Below the pieces are notes generated by a model that worked only from the letters and a program-made list of their open reading frames with translations, ran no database searches and was not told where the DNA came from. The translations under genes were made by a program, and so were the position numbers. From contig JBGCEZ010000022.1 of assembly GCA_045106735.1 (NCBI GenBank), forward strand, positions 209,586 to 273,585: 64,000 nt of DNA, read 5' to 3'. Shown here piece by piece: positions 8,502 through 16,964 of the stretch; positions within the stretch are counted from its first letter, which is position 1; each line of letters opens with the position of its first letter. This stretch comes from JBGCEZ01 sp045106735 (lineage in GTDB: Bacteria; Planctomycetota; Phycisphaerae; Phycisphaerales; SM1A02).

Positions 8502-10427
8502 TCAGCCATTCGGCAAGCGATCGCCCACGGCGGTGCTCGCCGCGTCGTTGCCGTCCGTTGGAACGCCACGATCCGGGAGCATGATCCGGAACGTTGTTCC
8601 ACGCGAGGCGCCAGCGAGCACTTCGATGGTGCCGCGGTGCCGCTCGATCATCCGCCGACAGACTGCCAGCCCGACTCCGGTCCCTTCTTGATCCCGCGTC
8701 TCCTTCAGACGCTGGAAGATCTCGAAGATTCGCTCGCGTTCGCCTTCCGGCACGCCGATTCCGTTGTCCACGACGTCGATCAGCCACCCGCGTTCGCTCT
8801 GTTCGGCGCGCACCACGATCTCGGGGCGCTCTTCGCCGCGGAACTTCAGCGCATTGCCGATCAAGTTCTGCATGATCTGGACCATCTGCGAACGGTCCAC
8901 CAACAAGAACGGCAGGCCCCCGGCGACGATGGAGCCGCCGGACGCTTCGAGCGTCGGCCGGAACGTTTCGATCACTTCTTGAATCACATCGTCGAGGCCG
9001 ACGCGTTCGGGATGAATCGGCTGCGACCCCGCCCGGGCGTACGCCAACATGTCTTGCAGCAGCCGTTGCATGCGGATGGCGCCGTCGACCGCCCGCCCCA
9101 GGTACCGACGCCCCGATTCATTGAGCGACGCGCCGTAGCGCTCGTCGATCAAGGAGAGGTAGCTCGAGATCGTCCGCAGCGGCTCGCGAAGGTCGTGGGA
9201 GGCCACCGACGTGAAGTGTTCGAGTTGCTCGATCGTGCGGCGCAACTCATCGAGGGTTTGCTGCTGTTCGGTTTCGTCGACAAGCATGCCGATCAAGCGA
9301 CCGGGGCTCGATTCATTTCGCACCAATCCTGATTCGCGAACGTGCCGAATGACGCCGTCCGCATCGCGCACGCGGTATCGCACCGTATACGCGTTCCGAC
9401 CCGAAAGGGCGTCGGCAATGCGCATGCCAAGGTCGCCGCGGTCGTCGGCGATGACATTGGCATGCAGCGCGTTCAAGCTTTCGACGGTGGCTGGCAGGCC
9501 GCCCAGCAAGCTCGACGCGACAGGATCAGGACGAATCGTGCCCGCTCGCAGATCGCGTACATAGCAACCGATCCGTCCCGCTTCGATCACCATTCGGAGG
9601 GTTTCATCGTGCTCGCGCACCATGCGCAGACGATCGTGCTCGACGGTTCGATCCATGCAGACGCCGACCATGCCGATCGCGCCGTCTTCGTCGACCGCGG
9701 TCGCCACCGCGTGCACTTCGAGCACCCGCCGGGCCGAGCCCGTTTCGACGGGGACCTCGATCGCCAATCGTCGGCCGGTGGCCGCCGTGAGCTGGAACGC
9801 CTTGGCCACTCGGTTCCGAGCGTCGAACGCGACATGGTCCAGCAAGTCGTTGATCGATGTCACCGAAAGCGCGTCACGAAAGTCAGCCAGGCGCTCGGCC
9901 GTCTGATCCCACGAGACGTCCCCGCGCGATCGGTCCCAGCTCCAGGTGCCAGCTTGCACGGCGTCCAAGGCAAGTTGCAGGTGCGCGTCATGGCGTCGCA
10001 ATGCACCGAACGTCTGCGCCCCGGCCACGTCAATGTCCGTGCGGACGATCATGCCGGAGATGGCCCCGCCGTTGCGCCACGGACGTGCTTCCCACTGGGT
10101 GGGCGAGCCGGATCCCGATGCCTCACCGTCAGAAACCAAGGTCGAGCCGGACAGGACGTCGTCGCGCATCGCCGCCCAGGACCGACCGGCCGCCGGAAGC
10201 AAATCGTCGGCACTGCGGCCGACCGGATCGCCGGCACCCTCGTTCTCGCGGGCCCACTCGGGGCTCGCCCAGACGCACGCCCCGCTCGCGTCGAAGACCA
10301 GTATCGCAACGGGAACCTGCATCGCCAGCTCGCCGAAATCGACGACCGGACTGGCCGATGGACCGGCCGATGGACCGGCCTTCGGCGGGAAGGCGGGGCG
10401 ACCAGAATGGGTGGATGCGTCGGACAT
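8502..10427 (-). CDS. PAS-domain histidine kinase
   Basis: The 641-residue protein has no transmembrane segment. It carries PAS-like regions near residues 35-125, 145-265 and 285-395, then a HisKA domain of the phytochrome-kinase type (TSVASHDLREPLRTISSYL, phosphoacceptor histidine about residue 411) and an HATPase domain with N box NLIGNALKFR, G1 box DNGIGVP and G2 box EGTGVGLAVCRRMI. Kinases of this class commonly pair with small receiver proteins like the one encoded next on this strand, the CsrA-REC fusion. The start is ATG 10427, with AAAGGTGG 5 nt upstream. The signal is unknown; a soluble PAS kinase suggests a cytoplasmic cue. Partnership with CsrA-REC rests on adjacency and class. Confidence 0.9.
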   Translation of the reverse strand: MSDASTHSGRPAFPPKAGPSAGPSASPVVDFGELAMQVPVAILVFDASGACVWASPEWARENEGAGDPVGRSADDLLPAAGRSWAAMRDDVLSGSTLVSDGEASGSGSPTQWEARPWRNGGAISGMIVRTDIDVAGAQTFGALRRHDAHLQLALDAVQAGTWSWDRSRGDVSWDQTAERLADFRDALSVTSINDLLDHVAFDARNRVAKAFQLTAATGRRLAIEVPVETGSARRVLEVHAVATAVDEDGAIGMVGVCMDRTVEHDRLRMVREHDETLRMVIEAGRIGCYVRDLRAGTIRPDPVASSLLGGLPATVESLNALHANVIADDRGDLGMRIADALSGRNAYTVRYRVRDADGVIRHVRESGLVRNESSPGRLIGMLVDETEQQQTLDELRRTIEQLEHFTSVASHDLREPLRTISSYLSLIDERYGASLNESGRRYLGRAVDGAIRMQRLLQDMLAYARAGSQPIHPERVGLDDVIQEVIETFRPTLEASGGSIVAGGLPFLLVDRSQMVQIMQNLIGNALKFRGEERPEIVVRAEQSERGWLIDVVDNGIGVPEGERERIFEIFQRLKETRDQEGTGVGLAVCRRMIERHRGTIEVLAGASRGTTFRIMLPDRGVPTDGNDAASTAVGDRLPNG

Positions 10428-10484
10428 CGGCCACCTTTCTACCCGATCCACGCGTGGCCGACGGATTCCGCTCCCGGCCGCAAT

Positions 10485-10522
10485 GAAAACGCGGGCGGGC
10501 CTCGCGAAGAAGCCCGCCCGCG
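10485..10522 (-). terminator. Rho-independent terminator after the subtilisin-like gene
   Basis: Read on the minus strand, a 10-bp GC stem (GCGGGCGGGC with its complement) is followed by TTTTC. It separates the protease gene from the kinase gene. Confidence 0.85.
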
Positions 10523-10557
10523 GCGGTGATCTCAGGATGGGACCTGGCCGGTCCGGA

Positions 10558-13038
10558 TCAGAGGTTGAAGGCCGAAAGCACGTTCAGCAGGTCGGTGAAG
10601 TCCACCGAGCCACTGCCGTCCAGGTCGGCCGGGCAACCGAAGCACTCGCCCCAGGACGAGAGCAGGGCCAGCACGTCGTCGAAGGTGACTTCGCCATCGC
10701 CGGTGATGTCGCCGAAGACGCCTTCGGACTCGCAGATGAAGCTCTGGATGCTGAAGGCATCGATGCCGGCCTCGGTGATCGAGTCGTTCGGGTTGTCCGA
10801 GACGGTGAAACGAACGCGCACGGTCGCGAGCTGCGAAGCATCAATGAATTCAAGAGCCTGGAAGCTCGTGCGGATCCACGTCGGCGAATCGGACATCGTC
10901 GACGCAATCACCCAGGTCTGGCCTCCGTCGCCGGAGATCTCGGCCAACATGACGTCGCCGTCGTCGTCGTCGTTCGTGAACCAGCGGGAGAAGCTGACGC
11001 GGGGATCGGGCAGACCGGAGAGGTCAAATTCCGGCGTGATCAGGCGCGTCGGGCCGCCATCGACGTCGGAGTTGCCCGCAACGTTGTCGGTGAGCCAGCA
11101 CGAACCGGAGCCGTCCCAGTCCGAGGTCGGATCGCCGCGATCGCCGTCACCGGCGGGAACGCCGCGGTCCCACTGACCGTCGGACAGGTCTTCGTTGACC
11201 ACCAGCCAGCCAGCTTCCAGCTCGAAGTTTTCCTCGACCACGAGCTCGCTGCCGGTGAAGGCCTGCGACGTGAAGAACGAGTCAGGAGCCTGGAAGGGCT
11301 CGGAAGCAATTTCGCCGTCGGTGTTCTGGGCCGAGACGAACCAGTCGATCGCGTCGCCACACTCGAAGGTGCCGAATACCGCGTCGTACACGTTCGGCTC
11401 GATCTCGACCATCGGGGCGTCCAACCACGGGCCGCCGTTGACCCGCCAGTGGAGCATGCCGGTGGCCGGCGCCGGGGGCACCGCCTGACCGGATACGGTC
11501 ACGCGGACGGTCTGTCCGCCATTGGGCGTGATGATCTCGGGCTGCTCGGTGACGTCGAACGTCAAGGCGACGGTGCCGAGGGCGAGTTGCACGGCCTCGA
11601 ACGCATCAACGTGTCCGTAGCCGTAGCCGTTGTCCTTGCCGGGATCGCCGAGGTCGACGGCCGTTTGGTACAGGATGTCCTTCACTTCGTTGACCGAAAG
11701 ATCGGGGTTCACCTGACGGATCAGGGCGACGACGCCGTTGATGTGCGGCGTGGCCATCGAGGTACCGCTCTTGAAGCCATACCCGCCGCCAGAAAGCGCC
11801 GAACGCGTGTTCACGCCCGGGCCAGCAATGTCCGGCTTGAAGGCGGGTTCCCCGGTCGGGGTGCACGCGGTCGGACCACGCGAACTGAAGTCGGCGAGCG
11901 GGAACGCCGGCGAGCCCGGATCGGTCGCCGCCACGGCGACGGTGCGATAGTCGGACAAGGCGCGGTCGCCCGGGCGACGCAGGCCGTTGTCGCCTTCGTT
12001 GCCGGCGGCAAACAGCACCACGGTGCCCACTGCTTCCAGGGCGTCGATGAAGGACCAGAAGGTCTCATCGCATTCCGGATAGCCGTGGCTCGTGACCAGG
12101 CCCCACGAGTTGGAAGCAACGTGCGGGACATCCCACACGGTGTTCGGATCGCCATCCGGATCGGCAAGCCATTCAAACGTGGTGATGGCGTCGGCCACCG
12201 TCTGCGGAATGCCGCCGCCACGGTCGATCGCGCCGGCCGCAATCCACTTGGCCCCGGGGGCGACGCCAATCTGGTCGCCGGGAGCGCCGCCGACGACCGA
12301 GCCGGTCACGTGGCTGCCGTGGCTGGAACTGCCGCCGTCGAACGGGAACGAGTTGTCGCCGGTGTACGGATCGAGCCAGGCCCACTGCGGGTTGCCGGCG
12401 TAGGCAGGATCGAGTCCAGCCCAGCGACTGGCGAGCGCCGGGTGGTTGCCATCGGCACCGGTATCGACCGTCGCAATCAAGACGCCACTGCCATCGAAGC
12501 CAAGGCCCCACACCTCGGGGGCGCGAACCGCGAGCACGCCGGGTTCGATCGTTCCACCGAGGGACAAGCCCTCGACCGGATTGACTTCGTCAATCTCTTC
12601 CGTCGGCGTGATCAATTCGATCGGGTGGTTGAAGTACGCGTACTCAACTTCCGGCAGGCCGGCGAGCATCTCGATCGATGCCGCGGGGCCTTCGACGCGG
12701 ACCGCGTTGGCCAGCCAGAACGACTGGACCCGCGTAAGGGATCCCGCGTTCAGCATCAGGTTCATCTGTGGCACGATGCGGCCGCGGGCTTCGGCGTTCA
12801 CTTCTTGCAGCGCGCGGACGACGGTGCGGTGCCGCTCGGCCCGGGTGGCCGACTCGGCGTCGAGTTCGGCGGTCAGTTCGTCGATGTCGAGTTGGACGTC
12901 AAAGTGCAACAGGGCCGACACGATCGTGTCGGGGCCAGCCTTGTCGAGGACGCCGCGCAGCACCGGATCGATGGTGCCCGCGTGGGCCGACGCCGCCAGA
13001 ATGGCGACGCTGGCTCCAGCCAGGGGGAGGGTCTTCAT
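10558..13038 (-). CDS. Secreted subtilisin-like serine protease (S8, bacillopeptidase F-like) with C-terminal EF-hand pair
   Basis: The 826-residue precursor begins with a signal peptide ending ASAHA-G, then a propeptide-like region to about residue 160. The S8 catalytic residues are visible: D192 in LIATVDTGADGNHPAL, H240 in SSHGSHVTG, oxyanion N347 in AAGNEG, and nucleophile S427 in SGTSMATPHING. The spacing resembles bacillopeptidase F. A beta-rich region with a MAM/P-domain-like look (about 600-740) follows, and the protein ends in two dockerin-type repeats (DITGDGEVTFDDVLALLSSWG and DLDGSGSVDFTDLLNVLSAF). The start at ATG 13038 is supported by AGGAG upstream. It is probably extracellular. 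Confidence 0.9.
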   Translation of the reverse strand: MKTLPLAGASVAILAASAHAGTIDPVLRGVLDKAGPDTIVSALLHFDVQLDIDELTAELDAESATRAERHRTVVRALQEVNAEARGRIVPQMNLMLNAGSLTRVQSFWLANAVRVEGPAASIEMLAGLPEVEYAYFNHPIELITPTEEIDEVNPVEGLSLGGTIEPGVLAVRAPEVWGLGFDGSGVLIATVDTGADGNHPALASRWAGLDPAYAGNPQWAWLDPYTGDNSFPFDGGSSSHGSHVTGSVVGGAPGDQIGVAPGAKWIAAGAIDRGGGIPQTVADAITTFEWLADPDGDPNTVWDVPHVASNSWGLVTSHGYPECDETFWSFIDALEAVGTVVLFAAGNEGDNGLRRPGDRALSDYRTVAVAATDPGSPAFPLADFSSRGPTACTPTGEPAFKPDIAGPGVNTRSALSGGGYGFKSGTSMATPHINGVVALIRQVNPDLSVNEVKDILYQTAVDLGDPGKDNGYGYGHVDAFEAVQLALGTVALTFDVTEQPEIITPNGGQTVRVTVSGQAVPPAPATGMLHWRVNGGPWLDAPMVEIEPNVYDAVFGTFECGDAIDWFVSAQNTDGEIASEPFQAPDSFFTSQAFTGSELVVEENFELEAGWLVVNEDLSDGQWDRGVPAGDGDRGDPTSDWDGSGSCWLTDNVAGNSDVDGGPTRLITPEFDLSGLPDPRVSFSRWFTNDDDDGDVMLAEISGDGGQTWVIASTMSDSPTWIRTSFQALEFIDASQLATVRVRFTVSDNPNDSITEAGIDAFSIQSFICESEGVFGDITGDGEVTFDDVLALLSSWGECFGCPADLDGSGSVDFTDLLNVLSAFNL

Positions 13039-13444
13039 TTCGGGGATGCTCCTGGGGTCCGCCTTCGCGATCCCGACGCACCTTGGGCCCGAATGGCCGA
13101 AGAGCGAAGGGGGTCGAAGCCGGGTGGGGACAGCAGACGGGGATATCGGACGCTCGTCGGACGGGCCGGGGGTTGGGCCAGCCGGCGAACGCCACCCCAC
13201 TATGACGGCATGGCACCCCAAGAGCCACGCTTTTCCGGCCACCGGGACCAATCATGACCGGTTGACGTCCTCCGACCGGCCCCCCCTGGTCCGATTGCGA
13301 CGTTCTCGGCCGGCGGCTAGAGTTCTCGGATTCAATCCAATCATCCGGATGAACGGATTGATGGCCCGGATCCGATTTTCGCCGATGATGACGGGTCGCG
13401 ATCGCCGGACCCACTTCGCTCCCCCGCCCGAGAGAACACGCCAC
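13039..13444. other. Divergent intergenic region between the protease and metK
   Basis: The region carries the 5' flanks of two divergent genes. Its only striking feature is the dyad at 13333-13360. I searched by eye for SAM riboswitch-like layouts and saw none. Confidence 0.5.
13333..13360. promoter_or_regulatory. 28-bp dyad upstream of metK (possible operator or leader hairpin)
   Basis: CAATCC-aa-TCATCC is followed directly by its near-exact inverted copy GGATGA-ac-GGATTG. The centre is 98 nt before the metK start. It could be a repressor site or, as RNA, a hairpin; which is unknown. Confidence 0.45.
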
Positions 13445-14650
13445 ATGGCCAGCCGCACCACCCAGTTCACCTCCGAATCGGTCTCCATGGGTCACCCCGA
13501 CAAGATGGCCGACCAGATCTCTGACGCGATCCTCGACGCCATGCTGACCGTCGATCCTCGGAGCCGCGTCGCCGCCGAAACCATGGTCACCACCGGCATG
13601 GCGGTGATCGCCGGCGAAGTGACGTGCGACGGGTACGTGGACATTCCGCGCCTCGTCCGCGAAGTCGTCGCCGACATCGGCTACGACGACGGTCGCAAGG
13701 GATTCGACGCTGAGGCGTGCGCGGTCCTGGTCTCGCTCGATGAGCAGAGTCCGGACATCGCCCAGGGCGTCGACGACGACAACGGCCTGCACAAGGAACA
13801 GGGCGCCGGTGACCAAGGCCTCATGTTCGGCTTTGCCTGCACCGAGACGCCGTCGCTGATGCCGCTGCCGGTGTCGCTTTCGCACCAGTTGGTCGCCCGG
13901 CACGCCGAGGTCCGCCGCTCGAGCGCGGTTCCCCACCTCCGCCCGGACGCCAAGAGCCAGGTCACGGTTGAGTACGTCGACGGCCGGCCGAGCCGCGTGC
14001 TCACCGTCGTGCTGTCGACGCAGCACGGACCGGAGTGGAATGAATCGCAGCCCGCCCTCGGCGATGCGATCACCGAACACGTCATTCGTCCGGTGCTCGG
14101 CGACCTGTGGAACGATGACATCACCGTCCACGTGAACCCGACCGGCAAGTTCGAACTTGGCGGACCCCACGGCGACTGCGGCCTGACCGGTCGCAAGATC
14201 ATCGTCGACACCTACGGCGGCCGCGGCCGCCACGGCGGCGGCGCCTTCAGCGGCAAGGACCCGTCGAAGGTCGACCGTTCGGCTGCCTACATGGCCCGCT
14301 ACATCGCCAAGAACATCGTGGCCGCCGGACTGGCCGAGACCTGCGAAGTGCAGCTTTCCTACGCCATCGGCGTGGCCGAGCCGACGAGCGTGCTCGTGGA
14401 TTGTCAGGGCACGGCCACGATCGACGAAGAGCGAATCGAAGAGCTGGTGCGCGAGCACTTCCGCCTCACGCCGCGGGGCATCATCGAGACCCTCGACCTG
14501 CTCCGCCCGATCTACCGGGCCACGAGCTTCCACGGCCACTTCGGCCGCGAGCCCGGCGAAGGCGGCCCCGGCACGTTCAGCTGGGAACGCACCGACAAGG
14601 CCGACGCGCTGCGGGCGGCCGCGGGCGCGACGGCTGGCGCGGGAGCGTAA
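13445..14650 (+). CDS. metK: S-adenosylmethionine synthetase
   Basis: The 401-residue protein makes SAM from methionine and ATP. All family landmarks are present: GHPDK at residues 16-20, the GAGDQG nucleotide/methionine loop at 120-125, the glycine-rich signature GGGAFSGKDPSKVDRS at 264-279, and the HFGR-containing C-terminus. Length fits the usual 380-405. The ATG at 13445 is the first start giving the canonical N-terminus (TSESVSMGHPDK); a GAGAG lies 10-14 nt upstream. The protein ends in a short Ala/Gly tail. It is followed by a stem-loop terminator. Confidence 0.97.
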   Translation: MASRTTQFTSESVSMGHPDKMADQISDAILDAMLTVDPRSRVAAETMVTTGMAVIAGEVTCDGYVDIPRLVREVVADIGYDDGRKGFDAEACAVLVSLDEQSPDIAQGVDDDNGLHKEQGAGDQGLMFGFACTETPSLMPLPVSLSHQLVARHAEVRRSSAVPHLRPDAKSQVTVEYVDGRPSRVLTVVLSTQHGPEWNESQPALGDAITEHVIRPVLGDLWNDDITVHVNPTGKFELGGPHGDCGLTGRKIIVDTYGGRGRHGGGAFSGKDPSKVDRSAAYMARYIAKNIVAAGLAETCEVQLSYAIGVAEPTSVLVDCQGTATIDEERIEELVREHFRLTPRGIIETLDLLRPIYRATSFHGHFGREPGEGGPGTFSWERTDKADALRAAAGATAGAGA

Positions 14651-14728
14651 GCCGGTCGACGGCGGGCCCGCTGCTCGCCGCTCGATCCTCGCTCGTGCGA
14701 CGAGCGACACGCACGTGAAACGAACGAT

Positions 14729-14754
14729 CAACCGGCGCGGCGACGCGCCGGTTG
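14729..14754 (+). terminator. Stem-loop after metK
   Basis: CAACCGGCGCG pairs perfectly with CGCGCCGGTTG around a GCGA loop, 79 nt after the metK stop. No T-run follows. Confidence 0.65.
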
Positions 14755-14765
14755 TCGTGCGCGGC

Positions 14766-14818
14766 GCGAAAAAAATGGGCACGGATCCGGGCAGGCGAGC
14801 CTGAGCCGGATGCGTGCC
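14766..14818 (-). terminator. Strong rho-independent terminator on the minus strand
   Basis: Read on the minus strand, a nested stem (GGCACG-ATCCGG-CAGGC with complements) is followed by seven T residues. It points to a minus-strand transcript in the metK-purD gap, probably that of the small frame at 14853-15122. Confidence 0.85.
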
Positions 14819-14852
14819 ACACGAGGAGGAAGCATCAGTCGATCGTTGAGCG

Positions 14853-15122
14853 TCAGGCGGCCCGCTGATTGCGCTCGTCGAGCCGGCAGCGGCGTGCGGC
14901 CCGCGGTTCAGTCGTCGGCCCGGCGATCGGACCAAGCGGTGCTCCGCGCAATCGGACGCCGGCGGCCGCGCGGGCGGTGCAGCCGAGGAGTGGATCGTCC
15001 AGGCAACGGATGGTCGTGTCGGGCGACCCGCTCGGGCCGGCGGGCGGCGAAGCGGCGGGCGAGGCGGAGGCAGCGACGGTCGAGGTCGCATTCGAAGTGG
15101 CCGGCGTCGATCGGTGTTCCAT
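14853..15122 (-). CDS. Small hypothetical protein (89 aa)
   Basis: I do not recognise this protein. The frame begins at ATG 15122 with a GGAGG about 10 nt upstream, shows the high third-position GC typical of neighbouring genes, and ends 34 nt before the strong minus-strand terminator at 14766-14818. These three facts support a real transcription unit. The product is Ala/Pro/Arg-rich: the first 30 residues are Ser/Ala/Pro-rich and probably disordered, the rest is basic with three cysteines (C40, C48, C79). There is no signal peptide or membrane segment. It is also possible that the transcript is a non-coding RNA and the frame is incidental. Confidence 0.4.
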   Translation of the reverse strand: MEHRSTPATSNATSTVAASASPAASPPAGPSGSPDTTIRCLDDPLLGCTARAAAGVRLRGAPLGPIAGPTTEPRAARRCRLDERNQRAA

Positions 15123-15446
15123 GGCTGGCCCCCTCCAAGGGGCTCGCGAATCCGGAATTGCCCCTGAGCCCTCGACCTTCTCTGCCGTCCCTCAATCTCG
15201 TCGGCGAATCTCCGTCGCCGCGGAACCAGATATCGGGGGCAATCGCGCGAATCCTCCACCTTTTCCCCGAATCGACCCACGTCGTATCCACAAGCCGCGC
15301 GGAACATGCCGGCGGACCTCGGGTCGATGCCGGGCCGCGTGCCTCGGACACTCCCGGGGATTCGGCCGGATCGGCCGCGGCCTCGCGCATCGGCTGCGCC
15401 GCACGATCCGTCAAGCATGAACTCCGAATCAAGGGAAGTCGATCGC
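15123..15446. other. Spacer upstream of purD and of the small minus-strand gene
   Basis: This divergent spacer holds the purD -10 box at its right end. Around 15225-15290 it has a somewhat purine-rich minus-strand segment (ggggaaaaggtggagg). No protein gene is supported. Confidence 0.4.
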
Positions 15447-15452
15447 TACACT
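15447..15452 (+). promoter_or_regulatory. -10 box TACACT of a leaderless start (purD)
   Basis: TACACT ends 8 nt before the purD ATG at 15461 and no Shine-Dalgarno lies between them. Confidence 0.55.
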
Positions 15453-15460
15453 CCGCCCCT

Positions 15461-16786
15461 ATGCCCAAGCCGCCCCCCTGCCCTGATTCCTGCAACGTCC
15501 TCCTCGTCGGTGGTGGAGGTCGCGAGCACGCCCTGGCGTGGAAGCTCCGCCAGAGCCGCCGCCTCGGCCGCCTCTGGACGACCGACCGGTCGAATCCCGC
15601 CATCCAATCGATCGCCCGGCAGTGCCCGGTCGAGATGGACGTCAAGCGTCCGTTCCACCTCCAGCAGTGGTGCACGCGCGAGCGGATCGACCTGGTCGTC
15701 GTCGGCCCCGAACAGCCTCTGGCCGACGGCATCGCCGATGCACTGTCGACCCCCGAACGCATGGTCTTCGGCCCCTCCAAGTCCGGGGCCCGCATGGAGG
15801 CCGACAAGGCCTTCGCCAAGAACATCATGCGGCAGGCGTCGGTTCCGACGGCCGAGGGCCGGATCTTCACCGACCTGGAATCGGCGATCGAGTACGTGAC
15901 CGTCCGCGAGGAACCCTGCGTGGTGAAGGCCACCGGACTCGCGGCCGGCAAGGGGGTCGTCGTTTGCGATGACGAACACGAAGCAATCGCCGCCCTGCAG
16001 GAAATCATGGGCGCCCGAGTGCACGGCGAAGCGGGGGCGACGGTGCTGGTGGAGGAGCGCCTCCACGGCCAAGAGGTCTCGGTGATGGCCCTGGTCGACG
16101 GGCACACGATCTGGATCCTCGACCCGGCCCAGGACCACAAACAGCGTGACGAAGGCGACAGCGGCCCAAATACCGGCGGGATGGGGGCGTACTGCCCCAC
16201 GCCGGTACTCGACGACGCCATGCTCGCCCGCATCCAGCGCGACATCCTGATCCCGACCGTCGCCGGCCTCCGGCGCGAAGGGATCGACTACCGCGGAGTC
16301 CTCTACGCCGGGCTCATGCTGACCCCTGGCGGACCGAAGGTCCTCGAATTCAACTGCCGCTTTGGCGATCCCGAAACCCAGCCGCTCATGGCCCGCCTCC
16401 AGGGTGACTTGGTCGAGATCTGCTGGGCCACCGCCGCCGGCACGCTGGACGACGTCCAGATCGGCTTTGATCCCCGCACGGCCTGCTGCGTGGTGCTCTG
16501 CTCGGCCGGATACCCCGGGGCGTACGAGAAGGGCCGGGTCATCACCGGAATCGACGCGGCCGAGGCCGCCGGCGGGGCCGGACGGGTGACCGTCTTCCAC
16601 GCCGGGACCGCCACTACTCCCGCCGGCGACCTGGTCACCGCGGGCGGGCGCGTCCTTTCGGTCACGGCCCTGGGCCAGGATCTGGCCACGGCCCGCGATT
16701 TGGCCAATGACGCCGCAGACCAGATCCGCTTCGACGGGTCGTTCTTCCGCCGCGACATCGGCGATCGGGTCCTGGCTCCCAGCTGA
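15461..16786 (+). CDS. purD: Phosphoribosylamine-glycine ligase (GAR synthetase)
   Basis: The 441-residue ATP-grasp enzyme joins glycine to phosphoribosylamine in de novo purine synthesis. It shows the N-terminal VGGGGREHALAWKL (residues 16-29), the P-loop-like region KATGLAAGKGVVV (156-168), DPAQDHKQ followed by PNTGGMGAY (237-244), and the signature NCRFGDPETQ (298-307). It is slightly longer than the usual ~425 residues because of a short N-terminal extension. The ATG at 15461 is directly preceded by a -10 box, suggesting a leaderless mRNA. No other purine gene is adjacent. Confidence 0.96.
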   Translation: MPKPPPCPDSCNVLLVGGGGREHALAWKLRQSRRLGRLWTTDRSNPAIQSIARQCPVEMDVKRPFHLQQWCTRERIDLVVVGPEQPLADGIADALSTPERMVFGPSKSGARMEADKAFAKNIMRQASVPTAEGRIFTDLESAIEYVTVREEPCVVKATGLAAGKGVVVCDDEHEAIAALQEIMGARVHGEAGATVLVEERLHGQEVSVMALVDGHTIWILDPAQDHKQRDEGDSGPNTGGMGAYCPTPVLDDAMLARIQRDILIPTVAGLRREGIDYRGVLYAGLMLTPGGPKVLEFNCRFGDPETQPLMARLQGDLVEICWATAAGTLDDVQIGFDPRTACCVVLCSAGYPGAYEKGRVITGIDAAEAAGGAGRVTVFHAGTATTPAGDLVTAGGRVLSVTALGQDLATARDLANDAADQIRFDGSFFRRDIGDRVLAPS

Positions 16787-16835
16787 GGATCCCGGCCCGC
16801 CCAGGGCTGAACCCGCACCCTCCGGCTCGTCCCCG

Positions 16836-16864
16836 TTGGCTGCAACCCGCGGGTGTGCTATCGT
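16836..16864 (+). promoter_or_regulatory. Sigma70-type promoter upstream of tig
   Basis: TTGGCT and TATCGT are separated by 17 nt. The predicted transcript begins about 95 nt before the tig ATG. Confidence 0.6.
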
Positions 16865-16964
16865 CTCGGATTCCGCTTCGCGGGCTGCGGTGTGACCGCC
16901 GGCCCGCGATCCGGCTCAGCCTTGACGCTCACCAAGTCATCTATCCATCGGGATCCCCCCCGCC

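Noticed and set aside
9946..13257. A 1103-codon open frame on the plus strand
   Set aside because: It is antisense to the histidine kinase and the subtilisin-like protease, whose motifs are complete on the minus strand.
13039..13444. A SAM riboswitch in front of metK
   Set aside because: No SAM-I, SAM-II or SAM/SAH-like helix arrangement is recognisable; only a simple dyad is present.
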